Below are positions 14,001 through 24,555 of a stretch of DNA of 64,000 bases, piece after piece. The notes beneath the pieces were generated by a model, which worked only from the letters and a program-made list of their open reading frames with translations, was not told where the DNA came from and did no database searches. Each line of letters begins with the position of its first letter. Position 1 is the first letter of the stretch. This DNA is from Drosophila persimilis. Lineage: Eukaryota > Arthropoda > Insecta > Diptera > Drosophilidae. The position numbers were made by a program, and so were the translations under genes. Location: the NCBI RefSeq assembly GCF_003286085.1, contig NW_020825317.1:1-64000 (forward strand), written 5' to 3'.

Positions 14001-17000
14001 CCGAGAGTGCCCAGGCTATCGCCGGATAGCGCTCTCGGGACCCTGCCATGCTTAGAATTACTACGAAGGTCTTTGCTATGCGGAGATACCGACAAGTTTC
14101 ACCGAGAGTGCCTAGGCAATCACCGGATAGCGCTCTCGGGACCCAACCGGACTAAGAATTACTACGAAGGTCTTTTGCTTTGCGGAGATACCGGCAAGTA
14201 TCACCGAGAGTGCCTAGGCTATCGCCAGATAGCGCTCTCGGGACCCTGCCATGCTAAGAATTACTACGAAGGTCTTTGCTTTGCGGAGATACCGACAAGT
14301 ATCACCGAGAGTGCCTAGGCTATCGCCGGATAGCGCTCTCGGGACCCTGCCATAATAAGAATTACTAGGAAGGTCCTTGCTTTGCGGAGATACCGAAAAG
14401 TGTCACCGAGAGTGCCTATGCTATCGCCGGATAGCGCTCTCGTGACCCTGCCATGCTAAGAATTGCTACGAATGTCTTTGCTATGTGGAGATACCGACAA
14501 GTATCACCGAGAGTGCCCAGGCTATCGCCGGATAGCGCTCTCGGGACCCTGCCATAATAAGAATTACTAGGAAGGTCTTTGCTTTGCGGAAATACCGACA
14601 AGTATCACCGAGAGTGCCTAGGCTATCGCCGCATAGCGCTCTCGGGACCCTGCCATGCTAAGAATTACAACGAATGTCTTTTCTATGTGGAGATACCGAC
14701 AAATATCACCGAGAGTGCCCAGGCTATCGCCGGATAGCGCTCTCGGGACCCTGCCATGCTAAGAATTACTGCGAATGTCTTTGCTATGTGGAGATACCGA
14801 CAAGTATCACCGAGAGTGCCTAGGCTATCGCCGGATAGCGCTCTCGGGACCCTGCCATAATAAAAATTACTAGGAAGGTCTTTGCTTTGCGGAGATACCG
14901 ACAAGTATCACCGAGAGTTCCTAGGCAATCGCCGGATAGCGCTCTCGGGACCCTGCCATGCTAAGAATTACTACGAAGGTCTTTGCTATGTGGAGATACC
15001 GACAAGTATCACCGAGAGTGCCCAGGCTATCGCCGGATAGCGCTCTCGGGACCCTGCCATGCTTAGAATTACTACGAAGGTCTTTGCTATGCGGAGATAC
15101 CGACAAGTTTCACCGAGAGTGCCTAGGCAATCACCGGATAGCGCTCTCGGGACCCTACCGGACTAAGAATTACTAGGAAGGTCTTTGCTTTGCGGAGATA
15201 CCGACAAGTATCACCGAGAGTGCCTAGGCTATCGCCGGATAGCGCTCTCGGGACCCTGCCATGCTAAGAATTACTACGAAGGTCTTTGCTATGTGGAGAT
15301 ACCGACAAGTATCACCGAGAGTGCCCAGGCTATCGCCGGATAGCGCTCTCGGGACCCTGCCATAATAAGAATTACTAGGAAGGTCTTTGCTTTGCGGAGA
15401 TACCGAAAAGTGTCACCGAGAGTGCCTAGGCTATCGCCGGATAGCGCTCTCGGGACCCTGCCATGCTAAGAATTGCTACGAATGTCTTTGCTATGTGGAG
15501 ATTCCGACAAGTATCACCGAGAGAGCCCAGGCTATCGCCGGATAGCGCTCTCGGGACCCTGCCATAATAAGAATTACTAGGAAGGTCTTTGCTTTGCGGA
15601 AATACCGACAAGTATCACCGAGAGTGCCTAGGCTATCGCCGCATAGCGCTCTCGGGACCCTGCCATGCTAAGAATTACTACGAATGTCTTTTCTATGTGA
15701 AGATACCGACAAATATCACAGAGAGTGCCCAGGCTATCGCCGGATAGCGCTCTCGGGACCCTGCCATGCTAAGAATTACTGCGAATGTCTTTGCTATGTG
15801 GAGATACCGACAAGTATCACCGAGAGTGCCCAGGCTATCGCCGGATAGCGCTCTCGGGACCCTGCCATAATAAGAATTACTAGGAAGGTCTTTGCTATGC
15901 GGAGATACTGACAAGTATCACCGAGAGTGCATAGGCTATCGCCGGATAGCGCTCTCGGCACCCTGCCATGCTAAGAATTACTGCGAATGTCTTTGCTATG
16001 TGGAGATACCGACAAGTATCACCGAGAGTGCCCAGGCTATCGCCGGATAGCGCTCTCGGGACCCTGCCATAATAAGAATTACTAGGAAGGTCTTTGCTTT
16101 GCGGAGATACCGACAGTATCACCGAGAGTGCCTACGCTATCGCCGGATAGCGCTCTCGGTACCCTGCCATGCTAAGAATTACTGCGAATGTCTTTGCTAT
16201 GTGGAGATACCGACAGGTATCACCGAGAGTGCCCAGACTATCGCCGGATAGCGCTCTCGGGACCCTGCCATGCTAAGAATTACTGCGAATGTCTTTGCTA
16301 TGTGGAGATACCGACAAGTATCACCGAGAGTGCCTAGGCTATCGCCGGATAGCGCTCTCGGGACCCTGCCATAATAAAAATTACTAGGAAGGTCTTTGCT
16401 TTGCGGAGATACCGACAAGTATCACCGAGAGTTCCTAGGCAATCGCCGGATAGCGCTCTCGGGACCCTGCCATGCTAAGAATTACTACGAAGGTCTTTGC
16501 TATGTGGAGATACCGACAAGTATCACCGAGAGTGCCCAGGCTATCGCCGGATAGCGCTCTCGGGACCCTGCCATGCTTAGAATTACTACGAAGGTCTTTG
16601 CTATGCGGAGATACCGACAAGTTTCACCGAGAGTGCCTAGGCAATCACCGGATAGCGCTCTCGGGACCCTACCGGACTAAGAATTACTAGGAAGGTCTTT
16701 GCTTTGCGGAGATACCGACAAGTATCACCGAGAGTGCCTATGCTATCGCCGGATAGCGCTCTCGGGACCCTGCCATGCTAAGAATTACTACGAAGGTCTT
16801 TGCTATGTGGAGATACCGACAAGTATCACCGAGAGTGCCCAGGCTATCGCCGGATAGCGCTCTCGGGACCCTGCCATAATAAGAATTACTAGGAAGGTCT
16901 TTGCTTTGCGGAGATACCGAAAAGTGTCACCGAGAGTGCCTAGGCTATCGCCGGATAGCGCTCTCGGGACCCTGCCATGCTAAGAATTGCTACGAATGTC

Positions 17001-19639
17001 TTTGCTATGTGGAGATACCGACAAGTATCACCGAGAGAGCCCTGGCTATCGCCGGATAGCGCTCTCGGGACCCTGCCATAATAAGAATTACTAGGAAGGT
17101 CTTTGCTTTGCGGAAATACCGACAAGTATCACCGAGAGTGCCTAGGCTATCGCCGCATAGCGCTCTCGGGACCCTGCCATGCTAAGAATTACTACGAATG
17201 TCTTTTCTATGTGGAGATACCGACAAATATCACCGAGAGTGCCCAGGCTATCGCCGGATAGCGCTCTCGGGACCCTGCCATGCTAAGAATTACTGCGAAT
17301 GTCTTTGCTATGTGGAGATACCGACAAGTATCACCGAGAGTGCCCAGGCTATCGCCGGATAGCGCTCTCGGGACCCTGCCATAATAAGAATTACTAGGAA
17401 GGTCTTTGCTATGCGGAGATACTGACAAGTATCACCGAGAGTGCATAGGCTATCGCCGGATAGCGCTCTCGGGACCCTGCCATAATAAAAATTACTAGGA
17501 AGGTCTTTGCTTTGCGGAGATACCGACAAGTATCACCGAGAGAGCCCTGGCTATCGCCGGATAGCGCTCTCGGGACCCTGCCATAATAAGAATTACTAGG
17601 AAGGTCTTTGCTTTGCGGAAATACCGACAAGTATCACCGAGAGTGCCTAGGCTATCGCCGCATAGCGCTCTCGGGACCCTGCCATAATAAAAATTACTAG
17701 GAAGGTCTTTGCTTTGCGGAGATACCGACAAGTATCACCGAGAGTTCCTAGGCAATCGCCGGATAGCGCTCTCGGGACCCTGCCATGCTAAGAATTACTA
17801 CGAAGGTCTTTGCTATGTGGAGATACCGACAAGTATCACCGAGAGTGCCCAGGCTATCGCCGGATAGCGCTCTCGGGACCCTGCCATGCTTAGAATTACT
17901 ACGAAGGTCTTTGCTATGCGGAGATACCGACAAGTTTCACCGAGAGTGCCTAGGCAATCACCGGATAGCGCTCTCGGGACCCTACCGGACTAAGAATTAC
18001 TAGGAAGGTCTTTGCTTTGCGGAGATACCGACAAGTATCACCGAGAGTGCCTAGGCTATCGCCGGATAGCGCTCTCGGGACCCTGCCATGCTAAGAATTA
18101 CTACGAAGGTCTTTGCTATGTGGAGATACCGACAAGTATCACCGAGAGTGCCCAGGCTATCGCCGGATAGCGCTCTCGGGACCCTGCCATAATAAGAATT
18201 ACTAGGAAGGTCTTTGCTTTGCGGAGATACCGAAAAGTGTCACCGAGAGTGCCTAGGCTATCGCCGGATAGCGCTCTCGGGACCCTGCCATGCTAAGAAT
18301 TGCTACGAATGTCTTTGCTATGTGGAGATACCGACAAGTATCACCGAGAGAGCCCTGGCTATCGCCGGATAGCGCTCTCGGGACCCTGCCATAATAAGAA
18401 TTACTAGGAAGGTCTTTGCTTTGCGGAAATACCGACAAGTATCACCGAGAGTGCCTAGGCTATCGCCGCATAGCGCTCTCGGGACCCTGCCATGCTAAGA
18501 ATTACTACGAATGTCTTTTCTATGTGGAGATACCGACAAATATCACCGAGAGTGCCCAGGCTATCGCCGGATAGCGCTCTCGGGACCCTGCCATGCTAAG
18601 AATTACTGCGAATGTCTTTGCTATGTGGAGATACCGACAAGTATCACCGAGAGTGCCCAGGCTATCGCCGGATAGCGCTCTCGGGACCCTGCCATAATAA
18701 GAATTACTAGGAAGGTCTTTGCTATGCGGAGATACTGACAAGTATCACCGAGAGTGCATAGGCTATCGCCGGATAGCGCTCTCGGCACCCTGCCATGCTA
18801 AGAATTACTGCGAATGTCTTTGCTATGTGGAGATACCGACAAGTATCACCGAGAGTGCCCAGGCTATCGCCGGATAGCGCTCTCGGGACCCTGCCATAAT
18901 AAGAATTACTAGGAAGGTCTTTGCTTTGCGGAGATACCGACAGTATCACCGAGAGTGCCTACGCTATCGCCGGATAGCGCTCTCGGGACCCTGCCATGCT
19001 AAGAATTACTGCGAATGTCTTTGCTATGTGGAGATACCGACAGGTATCACCGAGAGTGCCCAGACTATCGCCGGACAGCGGCCTCTGGACCCTGCCGGAC
19101 TAAGAATTACTAAGAAGCTCTTTGCTTTGCGGAGACACCGACAAGTATCACCGAGAGTGCCTAGGCTATCGCCGGATAGCGCTCTCGGGACCCTGCTATG
19201 CTAAGATTACTACGAAGGTCTTTGCTATGTGGAGATACCGACAAGTATCACCGAGAGTGCCCAGGCTATCGCCGGATAGCGGCCTCTGGACCCTACCGGA
19301 CTAAGAATTATTACGAAGGTCTTTGCTTTGCGGAGATACCGACAAGTATCACCGAGAGTGCCTAGGCTATCTCCTGATTGCGCTCTCGGGACCCTACCGG
19401 ACTAAGAATTACTACGAAGGTCTTTGCTTTGCGGAGATACCGACAAGTATCACCGAGAGTGCCTAGGCTATCGCCGGATAGCGCTCTCGGGACCCTGCCA
19501 TGCTAAGAATTACTACGAAGGTCTTTGCTATGTGGAGATACCGACAAGTATCACCGAGAGTGCCTACGCTTTCGCCGGAAAGCGCTCTCGGGACCCTGCC
19601 CTGCAAAGAATTACTACGAAGTTCTTTGCTATGTAGAGA

Positions 19640-19770
19640 TGCCGTCATGTATCACCGAGAGAACCTAGGCAATCGCCGGACAGCACCTTCAGGACCCTGT
19701 GGAACTACTGGGATCATACGGGGGGGGCACCAACAGATGTCACCGAATGCGGAGATACCGACAAGTATCA
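19640..19770. repeat. Divergent island inside satellite
   Basis: One to two monomers are strongly altered. They read gatgccgtcatg, cagcaccttcaggaccctg, and then a ggggggg run followed by caccaacagatgtcaccg. The caacagatgtc word recurs at the right edge of the array near 21150, so the island and the edge share an older monomer type. Confidence 0.7.
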
Positions 19771-21140
19771 CCGAGAGTGCCTAGGCTATCGGCGGATAGC
19801 GCTCTCGGGACCCTGCCATGCTAAGAATTACTACGAAGGTCTTTGCTACGTGGAGATACCGACAAGTATCACCGAGAGTGCCTAGGCTATCGCCGGATAG
19901 CGCTCTCGGGACCCTGCCATGCTAAGAATTACTACGAAGGTCTTTGCTATGTGGAGATACCGAAAAGAATCACCGAGAGTGCCTAGGCTATTGCCGGATA
20001 GCGCTCTCGGGACCCTACCGGACTAAGAATTACTACGAAGGTCTTTGCTTTGTGGAGATACCGACAAGTATCACCGAGAGTGCCTAGGCTATCTCCGGAT
20101 AGCGCTCTCGGGTCCCTGCCGGACTAAGAATTACTAAGAAGCTCTTTGCTTTGCGGAGACACCGACAAGTATCACCGAGAGTGCCTAGGCTATCGCCGGA
20201 TAGCGCTCTCGGGACCCTGCCATGCTAAGAATTACTACGAAGGTCTTTGCTATGTGGATATACCGACAAGTATCACCGAGAGTACCTATGCTATCGCCGG
20301 ATAGCGCTCTCGGGACCCTGCCATGCTAAGAATTACTACGAAGGTCTTTGCTACGTGGAGATACCGACAAGTATCACCGAGAGTGCCTAGGCTATCGCCG
20401 GATAGCGCTCTCGGGACCCTGCCATGCTAAGAATTACTACGAAGGTCTTTGCTATGTGGAGATACCGAAAAGTATCACCGAGAGTGCCTAGGCTATTGCC
20501 GGATAGCGCTCTCGGGACCCTACCAGACTAAGAATTACTACGAAGGTCTTTGCTTTGCGGAGATACCGACAAGTATCACCGAGAGTACCTATGCTATCGC
20601 CGGATAGCGCTCTCGGGACCCTGCCATGCTAAGAATTACTACGAAGGTCTTTGCTACGTGGAGATACCGACAAGTATCACCGAGAGTGCCTAGGCTATCG
20701 CCGGATAGCGCTCTCGGGACCCTGCCATGCTAAGAATTACTACAAAGGTCTTTGCTATGTGGAGATACCGACAAGTATCACCGAGAGTGCCTAGGCTATT
20801 GCCGGATAGCGCTCTCGGGACCCTACCGGACTAAGAATTACTACGAAGGTCTTTGCTTTGCGGAGATACCGACAAGTATCACCGAGAGTGCCTAGGCTAT
20901 CTCCGGATAGCGCTCTCGGGACCCTGCCATGCTAAGAATTACTACGAAGGTCTTTGCTATGTGGAGATACCGACAAGTATCACCGAGAGTGCCTAGGCTA
21001 TCGCCGGATAGCGCTCTCGGGACCCTGCCATGCTAAGAATTACTACGAAGGTCTTTGCTATGTGGAGATACCGACAAGTATCACCGAGAGTGCCTAGGCA
21101 ATCGCCGGATAGCGCTCTCGGGACCCTGCCGGACTAAGAA

Positions 21141-21290
21141 GGGGGCGCCAACAGATGTCGCCGAGAACGCCTAGGCAACAGCGGCCGCGGGATCATGCGG
21201 GAGCGCCGACAGGGGTCACCGGGAGCGCCTAGGCAATCGCGGGCAAGCAGCCTCGGGATCCTGCCGGCCTACGAACTACTGGAGGGAGTC
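21141..21290. repeat. Decayed right edge of satellite array
   Basis: Two or so shortened, GC-rich monomer relatives: cgccgagaacgcctaggc, then caccgggagcgcctaggc and cctcgggatcctgccggc. They keep the order of satellite words but have lost others. Such divergence at the margin is the usual behaviour of tandem arrays that homogenise from the inside. Confidence 0.75.
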
Positions 21291-22339
21291 ATGCGGTTTC
21301 GGCAGCTTCCTCTCCTCAGTAGGCACGGCATCAGTACAGGATCCTTCCTTTTCCTCCACTCTGCAATCTTCCCGGTACGCTCTGATTCTTTTGAGCAGTC
21401 TTAATAATTTTTCTCCGGCGAACACGTCTATTCAATCCGGCACTCACTGATCGACTTCTTTTCTATCTCCACGTTTTCCCAACTCAGAACCGGTGGTCTG
21501 CTGGCTCTGCCGATCCAGCGTCAGAGTGGGCGGCCAGCGTCGTCATTCTCGCTGCGGCAGAGGCGTCTGTGCTGCGCCGGTGGCTTTTGCCTCTCTTTTC
21601 TGCTTCTGGCGCGTCATTGCTTGCTGGGTTTTGGTTTTCGGTGTTTTCCTCGTCTCTCTTCGGCCGCTGCTGCGTTGATGCTGTTGGCTTACTGTTCTCG
21701 GCGTTTCTCTTTGGCCGCTGCTGCGGCGATGCTGTCGGCTTATCGTTTTCAGCGCTTCTCCTCTGCCGTTGCTGCGTCGGTGCCGTTGGTTTTCGGTTCT
21801 CGGTGTTTTCCTCGTCTCTCTTTTGCCGCTGCTGCGCCGTTGTTGTTGAGATTTTGGTTCTCTGAAATGCCAGTGGCGTCTGCCGTGATTGCATTGTGAT
21901 TGCACTGTTGTTGTGCAGGCGTTCTTCGATCTGATGCAGCTTTTCAAATATATTTCAAAGGCACGGACGGCAACTAATAGGTTTATATGATGATGGCTGG
22001 GACTTGTCCTTGCCTTGTTTTTGGATTGTTTTGAGGACATTTTCTTCCATTGTTGAGGATAATAGACCCATTTCATCATGCTGTTGAATATTATGGTAAG
22101 AAAATATACTTCACAGCTCGGTAAATCTATGATCGTTTTGGGGAGATGTTTCTGGTCTGATGAGCTCGTGAGGTGGCTCAAAGGGGGCCTAGCTGAGGCC
22201 ACCGGACGGGTCGCAGGTTGCGGATAGCGAATGACGTACCTATATACAGGTCATATAGGTAGGTCAGCTGCGAATAATCGGACATCCCTAGGGAGAGTAC
22301 CGAAAATAAGCAGCCCCGGACAGTCAGCGGGTGTTCGCG
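21291..22339. other. Non-satellite stretch of unknown origin
   Basis: No recognisable gene. The GC-moderate first part includes the 51-60 bp tandem repeat listed separately. The part from 21900 to 22200 reads through on the minus strand as a basic, low-complexity peptide without a family resemblance I can name. I cannot place the exact left boundary of the BEL/Pao element; recognisable protease-region sequence starts near 22350. Confidence 0.4.
21612..21834 (-). repeat. Short tandem repeat encoding QQR-rich peptide
   Basis: Four imperfect units of 51 to 60 bases. On the minus strand they translate to repeats starting QQRxxR and containing AEN or EENTEN, within an open frame at 21484-21894 (136 codons). 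Low-complexity composition and no domain: I do not claim a gene. Repeats of this kind occur in 5' regions of some fly LTR elements, so it may be a transposon leader (inference). Confidence 0.5.
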
Positions 22340-22349
22340 AAGTAGCAAC

Positions 22350-23095
22350 ACTGACGATGCGCTTGTGGTGGGTCAACGTTAGCCTGCACTCTCGCTCATC
22401 GGATTACTCAACTCTCATCACTGCCATTGTAGCCTCTAGCATAACCGATCGACAGCCAAGCTTTGGCATTGACACTCAAAACTGGAACATTCCATCTAAC
22501 ATACCACTAGCTGATCCGGAGTTTTATAAGCCGCAGCGCGTCGATCTGCTAATTGGCGCAAGTCTGTTTTTCGAGCTCCTGTGTGTTGGTCAGGTCAAGC
22601 TACTGCCAGGATTGCCTTCAATTTAGAAAACGCGCTTGGGATGGGTCGTGTCTGGAAATTGTTCGCGTTTAAAAGGTTCCTCGTTGATGGTCTCTCGCGC
22701 TCGGGCCGTAGCTGCTGAGGATAATAGTCCAGAGGATCGGCTTGAGGTGCATCTTCGGAGGTTTTGGGAGGTAGAAAATTGCATCGAACCAATAATAAAG
22801 TCTACCAAAGAAGAGCTAGATTGTGAAGCACACTTTGTGCAGCAATTCCGTCGACTACATAAAGGCGATTATTGTGTTCGGCTGCCAGCAAAATATAATT
22901 TGGATCTCCTTGGAGAATCTTACAATCAAGCGCTTCGTAGATCCCTGACCCTTGAGAGAAAGTTAGATCGTCGCCCTTATGTTAAATCTCAGTATGCAGC
23001 ATTTATAAAGGAGTACCTTGATCTAGGCCATATGTCTCAGGCTCCTACCCAGGCAATCAGCAACTGCCGATATTTTTTGCCTCACCATTGCGTCA
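22350..23095 (+). pseudogene. BEL/Pao pol, protease-RT linker part (broken)
   Basis: The frame reads a BEL-type protease C-terminal region (the SRSSDYST, PLADPEFYKPQRVDLLIGAS and VGQVKLLPGLP segments), then the conserved KTRLGWVVSG, the RRFWEVENC segment and the GDYCVRLP region, ending at the YFLPHHCV just before RT. A stop at 22624-22626 (tag) sits where the other BEL element in this window has a glutamine, so it is probably a single CAG-to-TAG change. The frame then continues in phase to 23095, where the retrocopy's poly(T) begins. The frame is disabled and 5'-incomplete, and it would have been joined directly to the segment at 24517. Confidence 0.85.
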
Positions 23096-23140
23096 TTTTT
23101 TTTTTTTTTTTTTTTTTTTATAGAAAAAGGTAATTTTATT
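23096..23140 (-). other. Poly(A) tail and AATAAA signal of retrocopy
   Basis: A T run at 23096-23119 on the plus strand, followed 15 bases later by tttatt (23135-23140). Read on the minus strand this is a polyadenylation signal followed by an encoded poly(A) tail, which marks the insert as mRNA-derived. Confidence 0.9.
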
Positions 23141-24518
23141 TAATACCTACTACGCAGCGTTGATAACGTTTTTTTGTTTTGTTTCATCTTGAATTATATT
23201 TAAAGATCATGTTTAGCGTTAAAATTGTTACAATTTGACGACAGTTCTTGCATTATTCGTTGTAAAACCGATTAAACGAAAACAGTTACAGTTCCCCGGG
23301 CGCACGCGTTACAATAATAAAGTATATTAAAAGAGGTAAAAGTAAGAGCGGCCCCAGGTGGTGGCTGCACCACATTAATGCTGGAAGGAGGGTAGGTAGG
23401 GAAGGAAATGCTAATGGTATTCCCTGGCGTGTGTGTGTACAAATAAAAAACACTTCGATCTGTTTGCCGGTAGTTTGTCAAAATTGGGTAAATGATTTCT
23501 TGGGGGGTTTATGAAGGAGCTGCGGCAGCATTAGGCAGCGCGTTAGTTGTTCTCGTGGATGCTCATCAGGGTTTAGGGTTCGGTCGGTTCTATGCCTTGG
23601 CCTCAACGGGCGCCGGCGCGGAATCTACCTTGGTCGCCGCAGCAGATGCCTTCTTGCCTTTTCCCTTGCCCTTGACGGGTCCTAGTGGCTGTGCGACCAG
23701 TGTCTTCAGCTCTTCCTGCGCAATGCTGTACTCGCTTGCGAAGCTGTCCACATTGAATGGTATGCCGGTGACAAGATTAACGCCATTGGGCATGAGCAGA
23801 ATCGTGTGCTTGAACTGCGCCACAATCTCAGTTGGCTTCTCGTACAGCACTTGGAAGGGCTCAATCATCTTGTGCGAGACACACTCGACGACGCCCATGC
23901 GTGCCTTGGTCTCCACCTCGAAGCTGCGGATGTTGAAAGGCATGTTCCCGTACTTTGTTTTCACCTCTGCCAGCAGGGCACGGGATGCCTTCAGCTTGAG
24001 CATGTAGTTCTCTTCCGACTTCTTGTAGATTGAGACCTTGGTGTCCTTCTCCCGTCCCACGCCCTCGCCGCTGCTCACAATCACATCGATGGCATACACT
24101 TCGTACGTGTCGAAGGTGCACTTTTCGTGCTCCTTGCGCTGAGCCTCGCTCGGATTCTGTATGATTGTCTTTTCGCCATCGATTTTGAACTGCTTCAGCT
24201 CGTGGCTAAGCATGCCCTCAATCGGCTTGCACTTGTACGATTCGCTGATTTGTTGCACGGCATCGGTGATGGCATAGTTATTGGCGCCGGATTTTAGCAA
24301 CCGCAATGCGGCCTGAACGGACCAGTAGGCGGCCAGGATGACATCAGCTGGGCGTCCGCTGATCTTCTGATCTGCGCTGGCACCAACCGAAATTGTGTGA
24401 GCGGCCACGGCGATGAAACCATCAATGTGGGCGCCCAAGTCAATTTTAACGACATCGCCGGCCTTTAACGTGTAGTCGGTGTCGTTCTTTGCTGGCGAGA
24501 AATGGCAGACACAATTCA
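23096..24518 (-). mobile_element. Processed retrocopy of PA2G4/EBP1 inside BEL element
   Basis: This intronless, 5'-truncated cDNA-like insert lies antisense to its host. Reading on the minus strand: coding sequence to the stop at 23590, a 3' untranslated region, an AATAAA signal (complement of 23135-23140), and 15 bases later a 24-base poly(A) (the T run at 23096-23119). The host sequence is cut at the codon after HHCV and resumes with MKED; the only shared flanking word is tcat (23093-23096 and 24516-24519), a possible short target duplication. The poly(A) tail, intron loss and 5' truncation are the hallmarks of LINE-mediated retroposition. Confidence 0.9.
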
Positions 24519-24555
24519 TGAAGGAAGATAGTTCTACGACCAAGCTTCGCGTCAT
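23590..24555 (-). CDS. PA2G4 (EBP1)-like open reading frame of retrocopy
   Basis: The protein matches the PA2G4/EBP1 family: proliferation-associated proteins with a methionine-aminopeptidase-like 'pita-bread' fold but no peptidase activity, which bind RNA and ribosomes. Recognisable blocks in order are NCVCHFSP, the VKIDLGAHIDGFIA strand, IEGMLSHELKQ, DGEKTIIQNP, the EVYAIDVIVSSGEG strand, KARMGVVEC, FKHTILLMPNG and a lysine-rich KGKGKGKK tail. About 80 N-terminal residues of the family are missing. No stop or frameshift is seen in 307 codons. Two ATGs from the host transposon read in frame into it: one at the junction (24517-24519) and one at 24553-24555, the latter adding about a dozen antisense-BEL residues. 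Whether it is expressed is unknown; it could equally be a young processed pseudogene. Confidence 0.8.
   Translation of the reverse strand: MTRSLVVELSSFMNCVCHFSPAKNDTDYTLKAGDVVKIDLGAHIDGFIAVAAHTISVGASADQKISGRPADVILAAYWSVQAALRLLKSGANNYAITDAVQQISESYKCKPIEGMLSHELKQFKIDGEKTIIQNPSEAQRKEHEKCTFDTYEVYAIDVIVSSGEGVGREKDTKVSIYKKSEENYMLKLKASRALLAEVKTKYGNMPFNIRSFEVETKARMGVVECVSHKMIEPFQVLYEKPTEIVAQFKHTILLMPNGVNLVTGIPFNVDSFASEYSIAQEELKTLVAQPLGPVKGKGKGKKASAAATKVDSAPAPVEAKA

Larger units (their letters stand above)
1..21140. repeat. 101-bp satellite DNA array
   Basis: About 21 kb of head-to-tail monomers with a 101-base period: in the clean part, the word ccatgctaag recurs at 1570 and 1671. Monomers share a core (gataccgacaagtatcacc, then an inverted repeat around gctatcgccggatagc) and fall into a few variant classes (catgctaag, ccggactaag or cataataag at one end; ctatgtgg or ctttgcgg in the middle). 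Both strands show many short open frames of 60-123 codons, but they are all the same satellite read through; 101 is not a multiple of three, so the frame changes every monomer. I regard the array as non-coding. Landmark variants recur at multiples of 101 (505, 808, 1010, 1111, 1313, about 1514 bases), so the array also has higher-order periodicity. Location next to degraded transposons suggests pericentric heterochromatin (inference). Confidence 0.97.

Noticed and set aside
795-19784. Dozens of open frames of 60-123 codons, mostly minus strand, with near-identical predicted peptides
   Set aside because: They are the 101-bp satellite read through in different frames; their spacing follows the monomer and no frame persists beyond a few units.
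1-21140. Tandem array considered as a CRISPR locus
   Set aside because: There are no unique spacers; whole 101-base units are repeated end to end in a eukaryotic context with no cas genes.
1-21140. Satellite considered as rDNA spacer repeats
   Set aside because: No rRNA coding sequence or recognisable rDNA promoter is seen in or next to the array.
21543-22202. 219-codon minus-strand frame rich in basic residues
   Set aside because: It overlaps the tandem repeat in another frame, is low-complexity and has no recognisable domain.
23492-24033. Plus-strand open frames opposite the PA2G4 retrocopy
   Set aside because: They are antisense shadows of a clear family member on the minus strand.
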